In this document: in pieces, positions 6,786-9,262 of the stretch
How the letters are laid out: every line of letters begins with the position of its first letter
Position numbering within the stretch: position 1 is the stretch's first letter
Assembly: GCA_938041705.1 (NCBI GenBank)
Contig: CALISP010000111.1
Coordinates: forward strand, 1-9,262
DNA: 9,262 nt
DNA from: an uncultured Cocleimonas sp.
Lineage (GTDB): Bacteria; Pseudomonadota; Gammaproteobacteria; Thiotrichales; Thiotrichaceae
Direction of reading: 5' to 3'
Notes under the pieces: model-generated
Told to the model about the DNA's origin: nothing
Seen by the model: only the letters and a program-made list of their open reading frames with translations
Database searches by the model: none
Made by a program: the position numbers and the translations under genes

Positions 6786-6801
6786 GCCCCCCCCTACTTT
6801 T
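6786..6801 (+). repeat. Poly-C repeat, copy B
   Basis: G followed by eight Cs and TACTTTT, the same core as the copies at 3714 and 7626 but with a longer C-tract. It sits 5 bp beyond the dioxygenase stop codon, between two minus-strand genes. Confidence 0.6.
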
Positions 6802-6806
6802 GCATA

Positions 6807-7475
6807 CTATATCGGTGGATCAATTCGCCCTAATACTGATGAATTAAGCCTAAACCAACCTGCTATGGCATATCTATCTCGTTTAGTTGCTATCACTTCA
6901 TGAGGAAAATCTTCACTTAAAAAAACCACTACAGTTCCAAACCCTGGAGTTACCTTAATCCCTTCTTGATCTGAATCGTTCTTGTATATAACTAACTCAC
7001 CGGCAGATTCAGGAAGCCATTCTGGGTTCAAATAAACAACGATAGATAGTACTCGGTTTGCATCACCTTTATGAGCGTCTACATGACGTTTATAAAAGTC
7101 ACCCTCTGCATAATGTGAATAATGACTTTCAAACGAAAATAAACCGAGTAATAAACGCCGATTTAAAAACGTTTGCATCTCTCCAGTCCATTGTAACCAA
7201 TCTCTATCTGCATTTGTTTCACCAGTGATCCAACAAATTTCATTTTTTCGTACGAACTGGTTTTTCATTAAGAGCTGTTCACGACCAATCCGCGCATGCA
7301 CAAACTCATCATCACCCATTGTATTTATCCGATCTAAAAGTGAACCACTTAAGCCCAAAGGCAAAGCAAAAGGATTAATACTGAAACCTTTTTCTTGAAT
7401 ATCATCCGCGATACGCGCGAACAAGCCAGGGTTCCCCTCATCATATTCATGATGATTAATATTGTTATTAACCAT
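6807..7475 (-). CDS. 2OG-Fe(II) dioxygenase, SM-20/prolyl-4-hydroxylase-like
   Basis: A 222-residue protein carrying a double-stranded beta-helix dioxygenase fold. The iron triad is visible as H131-x-D133 (FYKRHVDAHKG) and H192 (DFPHEV), with R201 (RYAIAGWFRL) as the 2-oxoglutarate-binding Arg. The strand SIVVYLNPEW and the segment SAGELVIY are typical of bacterial SM-20/EGL-9-related proteins. The family hydroxylates protein side chains (often proline or other residues) or small molecules using O2 and 2-oxoglutarate; the substrate is unknown. The first 30 or so residues are a divergent polar N-terminal extension. The start at 7475 is the first ATG with the AAGAG-like site inside the palindrome region just upstream. 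Activity requires oxygen, in contrast to the neighbouring FNR-linked usp genes. Two palindromes at 7485-7515 may regulate it. Confidence 0.92.
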   Translation of the reverse strand: MVNNNINHHEYDEGNPGLFARIADDIQEKGFSINPFALPLGLSGSLLDRINTMGDDEFVHARIGREQLLMKNQFVRKNEICWITGETNADRDWLQWTGEMQTFLNRRLLLGLFSFESHYSHYAEGDFYKRHVDAHKGDANRVLSIVVYLNPEWLPESAGELVIYKNDSDQEGIKVTPGFGTVVVFLSEDFPHEVIATKRDRYAIAGWFRLNSSVLGRIDPPI

Positions 7476-7484
7476 GGAAAGGTA

Positions 7485-7515
7485 ACTCTTGAGAGTAATA
7501 AAAACTCGGCCGAGT
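7485..7515 (-). promoter_or_regulatory. Tandem ACTC-N4-GAGT palindromes before the dioxygenase gene
   Basis: ACTCTTGAGAGT (7485-7496) and ACTCGGCCGAGT (7504-7515) share the ACTC-N4-GAGT arms, with centres 19 bp apart, 10 and 29 bp upstream of the dioxygenase start. They could be a pair of operator sites. As RNA, the upstream palindrome forms a short stem (extended by A-U and G-U pairs) followed by UUUUU, and the downstream one overlaps the AAGAG ribosome site; arms of the two could also pair with each other. Which mode applies cannot be decided here. Confidence 0.45.
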
Positions 7516-7625
7516 CTTTATTTTCTAAATCACAGAGAAATCGACAGAAGTACGATTTAAAGTAGCATTTAAAACCAGATAGATAGTTTTAGCGAGATTT
7601 ATTAAAAATATATTAAGAAAATGAC

Positions 7626-7649
7626 GCCCCCCTACTTTTAAGCACTTTC
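7626..7649 (+). repeat. Poly-C repeat, copy C
   Basis: GCCCCCCTACTTTT (7626-7639) repeats the core of copies A and B, and here AAG and CACTTTC follow, matching the tail of the longer copy at 8485-8512. It lies between the divergent dioxygenase and GNAT genes. Confidence 0.6.
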
Positions 7650-7775
7650 TTATATTTAAAGATGTCTGCATCCAATCATTCAGATAATTAGTATGATGTT
7701 AAATAGCGACAAGAATACAATTACATAATCGGTTAAACATTCAAAATACATTCAAGTAAAGAGAAGCAGAATTCT

Positions 7776-8066
7776 ATGGAAATTAGCGAAATCACACACG
7801 ATAAAGAAAATAGTCAACTCACACTAGAAATAGACGGTGCACGCGCATTGATCGATTACAAGATCAGAAATAACAGAATGTATCTAACTCATTCAGAAGT
7901 ACCCGTTGAATTGCGCGGAAACGGCATCGGAAAAATCCTTATAGAAAAAGGCTTAACAAAGCTCGTTGAAGAAGGCTACGACAAAGAATATAGAATTATC
8001 GCTAAGTGTCCGTTTATTAAATACTATGTAGCTAAAAACCCTAAATGGGCTCATATTGTTTATTGA
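7776..8066 (+). CDS. Small GNAT-like acetyltransferase (YjdJ-type, GCN5-related)
   Basis: A 96-residue protein matching the minimal GNAT fold of the Acetyltransf_CG type. MYLTHSEVPVELRGNGIGK contains the acetyl-CoA pyrophosphate-binding loop R47-G-N-G-I-G52, and the C-terminal CPFIKYYVAKNPKW (C78) is the conserved segment that gives this group its name. Human GTLF3B and bacterial YjdJ belong here; acceptors are mostly unknown. Length is normal for the family, so it is intact. A modest AGAG ribosome site about 12 nt upstream precedes the ATG. No partner gene is on the same strand; the divergent gene is the dioxygenase, 300 bp away. Confidence 0.9.
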   Translation: MEISEITHDKENSQLTLEIDGARALIDYKIRNNRMYLTHSEVPVELRGNGIGKILIEKGLTKLVEEGYDKEYRIIAKCPFIKYYVAKNPKWAHIVY

Positions 8067-8101
8067 TCTTATATCTGGATTTATATCACTATATTTCTGG
8101 C

Positions 8102-8126
8102 AAAAAAAAACGGGCCTAAGCCCGTT
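8102..8126 (-). terminator. Intrinsic terminator of RNA-like element copy 2
   Basis: CGGGC (8111-8115) and GCCCG (8120-8124) pair around CTAA, with AA/TT extending the stem. On the minus strand nine Ts follow, a strong intrinsic terminator. On the plus strand no T-run follows, so it is mainly for minus-strand transcription and may only partly help end the GNAT transcript. Confidence 0.85.
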
Positions 8127-8266
8127 GAAAAAGACAAAAAGTAAATATTAACTAACTCACCAAACCAATAATGAGTACTAAAAAAATCAATATTTTTTGA
8201 TACCTATAAATGAAAAACACCGTATCAATTCTTTTTCTCTATTATGAGCCATTAGCTCAATTCGTT
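8102..8266 (-). ncRNA. Candidate structured small RNA, copy 2
   Basis: Minus-strand order matches copy 1 at 3805-3974. Stem 1 is TGAGC/GCTCA (8245-8259). Stem 2 is TTGATAC/GTATCAA (8197-8228, 18-nt loop), different in sequence from copy 1 but still perfectly paired and sharing ATGAAA in the loop. Stem 3 is ACTCA/TGAGT (8155-8176) with the conserved CCAAACCA loop sequence, and the terminator is GC-rich with a long T-run. The upstream CGAATTGAGC is shared with copy 1, and TATTTT or TATTAT just before it could be the -10. No protein gene runs into it on the minus strand for 300 bp, which favours an independent transcript. The 5' end is approximate. I do not recognise the family. Confidence 0.6.
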
Positions 8267-8328
8267 TAGTTAAAATAATAACCATATCTATTATTTGTTT
8301 ATAATATTCAAGTACTTATGAAATTATA

Positions 8329-8384
8329 TTTGCATGCAAACACTGTATTTGTAGTTAATATATTACATGCAATTAATTATTGCA
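8329..8384. promoter_or_regulatory. Palindromes TTTGCATGCAAA and TGCAAT-N5-ATTGCA upstream of RNA copy 2
   Basis: TTTGCATGCAAA (8329-8340) is a perfect 12-bp palindrome. TGCAAT (8368-8373) and ATTGCA (8379-8384) form a 6-bp inverted repeat with a 5-bp spacer. Both share TGCAA half-sites and lie about 65-120 bp upstream of the inferred copy 2 start, so they could be binding sites of one regulator. Confidence 0.4.
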
Positions 8385-8427
8385 AGACATTATATAAGTA
8401 TATTCTAATATACTTATATAATGTCTT
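8384..8427. repeat. 44-bp inverted repeat with perfect 21-bp arms
   Basis: The arms 8384-8404 and 8407-8427 are exact reverse complements, separated only by CT. The left arm begins AAGACATTATATAAG and ends TATATT. Only a few GC pairs are present, so the hairpin is long but AT-rich. No T-run follows on either strand, so it is not a classic terminator. Cruciform formation, a protein-binding site or a MITE remnant are possible; I saw no target-site duplication. Confidence 0.85.
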
Positions 8428-8484
8428 TAAAGGTTTGAGTCTGACGTTGTCACCACTACGTTCTGGCTGGGGAATAGTTTGAAA

Positions 8485-8512
8485 GACACCTTCCCACTTT
8501 TTGGACACTTTC
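8485..8512 (+). repeat. Diverged, longer copy of the poly-C repeat (copy D)
   Basis: It reads GACACC, TTCCC, ACTTTTT, GGACACTTTC. GACACC matches copy A, and the CACTTTC tail matches copy C, showing the four belong to one family. The poly-C is replaced by TTCCC. The form resembles repeats seen near REP-associated transposases, from memory, but no transposase is in the window. Confidence 0.5.
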
Positions 8513-8566
8513 AAGAGTAATCATTGATTTATATACAATCAAACCATGAGTGTTTCAATTATTATT

Positions 8567-9262
8567 TTAACAAACCAATACCGTTGAGCCTGTAGTAACT
8601 CGCCCTTCCATATCTTTATGAGCCTGAGCCGTATCTTTTAAAGCATAGCTTTGATTAATGTGATTTTTAACGATACCTTTACTTATAACTTCCATCAAAC
8701 GTTCTGCACCTTCAACCAAGAGTTCTCTTGTTGCTGTATGAGTGCCAAGTGTTGGGCGAGTAACATATAGCGAACCTTTTGGAGCAAGAATTTTAGGGCT
8801 AAATGCTTCTACTTGCCCGGTAATATTGCCATAAGTAACCATCATTCCAAAAGGTCGTAATGAATCCAGAGAAGCATCGAATGTTGACTGTCCTATTCCA
8901 TCATAAACTACCGCTACTCCAACATCATCAGTGAGTTCACGTACTCGCTCAGAGATGTTTTCCTCACGATAGAATATCGTATGATCACAGCCATTCTCCT
9001 TCGCTAACTGGGCTTTTGCTTCTGAACCTACAGTTCCAATAACATTAGCGCCAAGATGCTTTGCCCACTGGCAGAGCATTAACCCAACACCGCCAGAGGC
9101 TGCATGAACAAGAATAGTGTCACCTGCTTTAACAGGGTATGTACGGAATAATAAATAATGTGCCGTTAAACCTTTTAACATCATCGTCGCAGCTGTTTTA
9201 TCATCAATAGAATCTGGAAGTTTTATAAGTTTTTGCGCATCGATAAGGCGTTCTTCTGCATA
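8567..9262 (-). CDS. NADPH:quinone oxidoreductase, QorA-like MDR family (5' end missing)
   Basis: The frame runs on through the right edge (visible start YAEERLIDAQKLIKLPDSID), so the true start lies beyond 9262 and about 95 N-terminal residues are missing from a protein of usual length near 325. The visible 231 residues cover the nucleotide-binding half: LVHAASGGVGLMLCQWAKHL is the glycine-rich AxxGGVG motif of zeta-crystallin-type quinone reductases, followed by GANVIGTVGS. DGIGQSTFDASLDSLRPFG and the C-terminal HKDMEGRVTTGSTVLVC are also characteristic. An ATG at 9184 is internal because conserved sequence precedes it. Members reduce quinones or conjugated enones with NADPH in the cytoplasm, without zinc. 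Nothing nearby shows its regulation. Confidence 0.92.
   Translation of the reverse strand, partial: YAEERLIDAQKLIKLPDSIDDKTAATMMLKGLTAHYLLFRTYPVKAGDTILVHAASGGVGLMLCQWAKHLGANVIGTVGSEAKAQLAKENGCDHTIFYREENISERVRELTDDVGVAVVYDGIGQSTFDASLDSLRPFGMMVTYGNITGQVEAFSPKILAPKGSLYVTRPTLGTHTATRELLVEGAERLMEVISKGIVKNHINQSYALKDTAQAHKDMEGRVTTGSTVLVC

Larger units (their letters stand above)
8267..8566. other. Gene-free intergenic region rich in palindromes
   Basis: No supportable protein gene. Besides the listed palindromes and repeat D, a TTGATT-N7-AATCAA hairpin is at 8524-8542, just after the quinone oxidoreductase stop on the minus strand, and a -35-like TTGAAT for copy 2 lies near 8309-8314 on the minus strand. 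The rest is AT-rich. Confidence 0.5.

Noticed and set aside
8102..8126. GNAT terminator on the plus strand
   Set aside because: The T-run follows the hairpin only on the minus strand, so it is assigned to the minus-strand element. Plus-strand termination is only possible.
1..9262. tRNA, rRNA, CRISPR arrays or complete transposase genes
   Set aside because: No cloverleaf, rRNA signature, spaced direct repeats or transposase domain was seen on either strand.

Overview
The window is AT-rich (about one third G+C by eye) with bacterial Shine-Dalgarno sites and intrinsic terminators. Protein types (GcvA-like LysR regulator, phthalate-dioxygenase-reductase-type flavoprotein, UspF/UspG-like stress proteins, SM-20-like 2OG-Fe(II) oxygenase, QorA-type reductase) suggest a gammaproteobacterium, probably free-living and facultatively respiring. 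This is inference from protein character only. Both window edges cut through genes.

Positions 1-3692 look like a small catabolic locus: a DAO-family FAD oxidoreductase lacking its first residues, a convergent LysR regulator, and a divergent FMN/NAD/2Fe-2S reductase that would feed electrons to a Rieske oxygenase not present here. Together they suggest oxidative demethylation of an N-methylated amine or betaine; the substrate cannot be read from the sequence.

Positions 3693-4560 hold a poly-C repeat, a minus-strand RNA-like element ending in a strong terminator, and a broken gene for a short secreted protein with an SdrD-B-like domain. The broken gene has a stop at codon 2 and a frameshift.

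Positions 4801-6158 carry three tandem universal stress protein genes behind an FNR/ANR-like box whose spacing to a -10 hexamer fits a class II FNR-activated promoter.

Positions 6286-7475 encode, on the minus strand, a small exported protein of unknown function and a 2OG-Fe(II) dioxygenase. Two adjacent 12-bp palindromes of form ACTC-N4-GAGT lie just before the dioxygenase start. A small GNAT-like gene follows on the plus strand (7776-8066).

Positions 8067-8566 have no protein gene but much structure: a second copy of the minus-strand RNA-like element, a cluster of palindromes including a perfect 21-bp inverted repeat, and a longer relative of the poly-C repeat. The window ends inside a quinone oxidoreductase gene on the minus strand.

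The most unusual content is non-coding. The two RNA-like elements (about 3805-3974 and 8102-8266) keep the same order of four hairpins; several stems differ in sequence but still pair, as expected of a real RNA family. A family of C-tract repeats, always in the same orientation, is scattered through the intergenic spaces.
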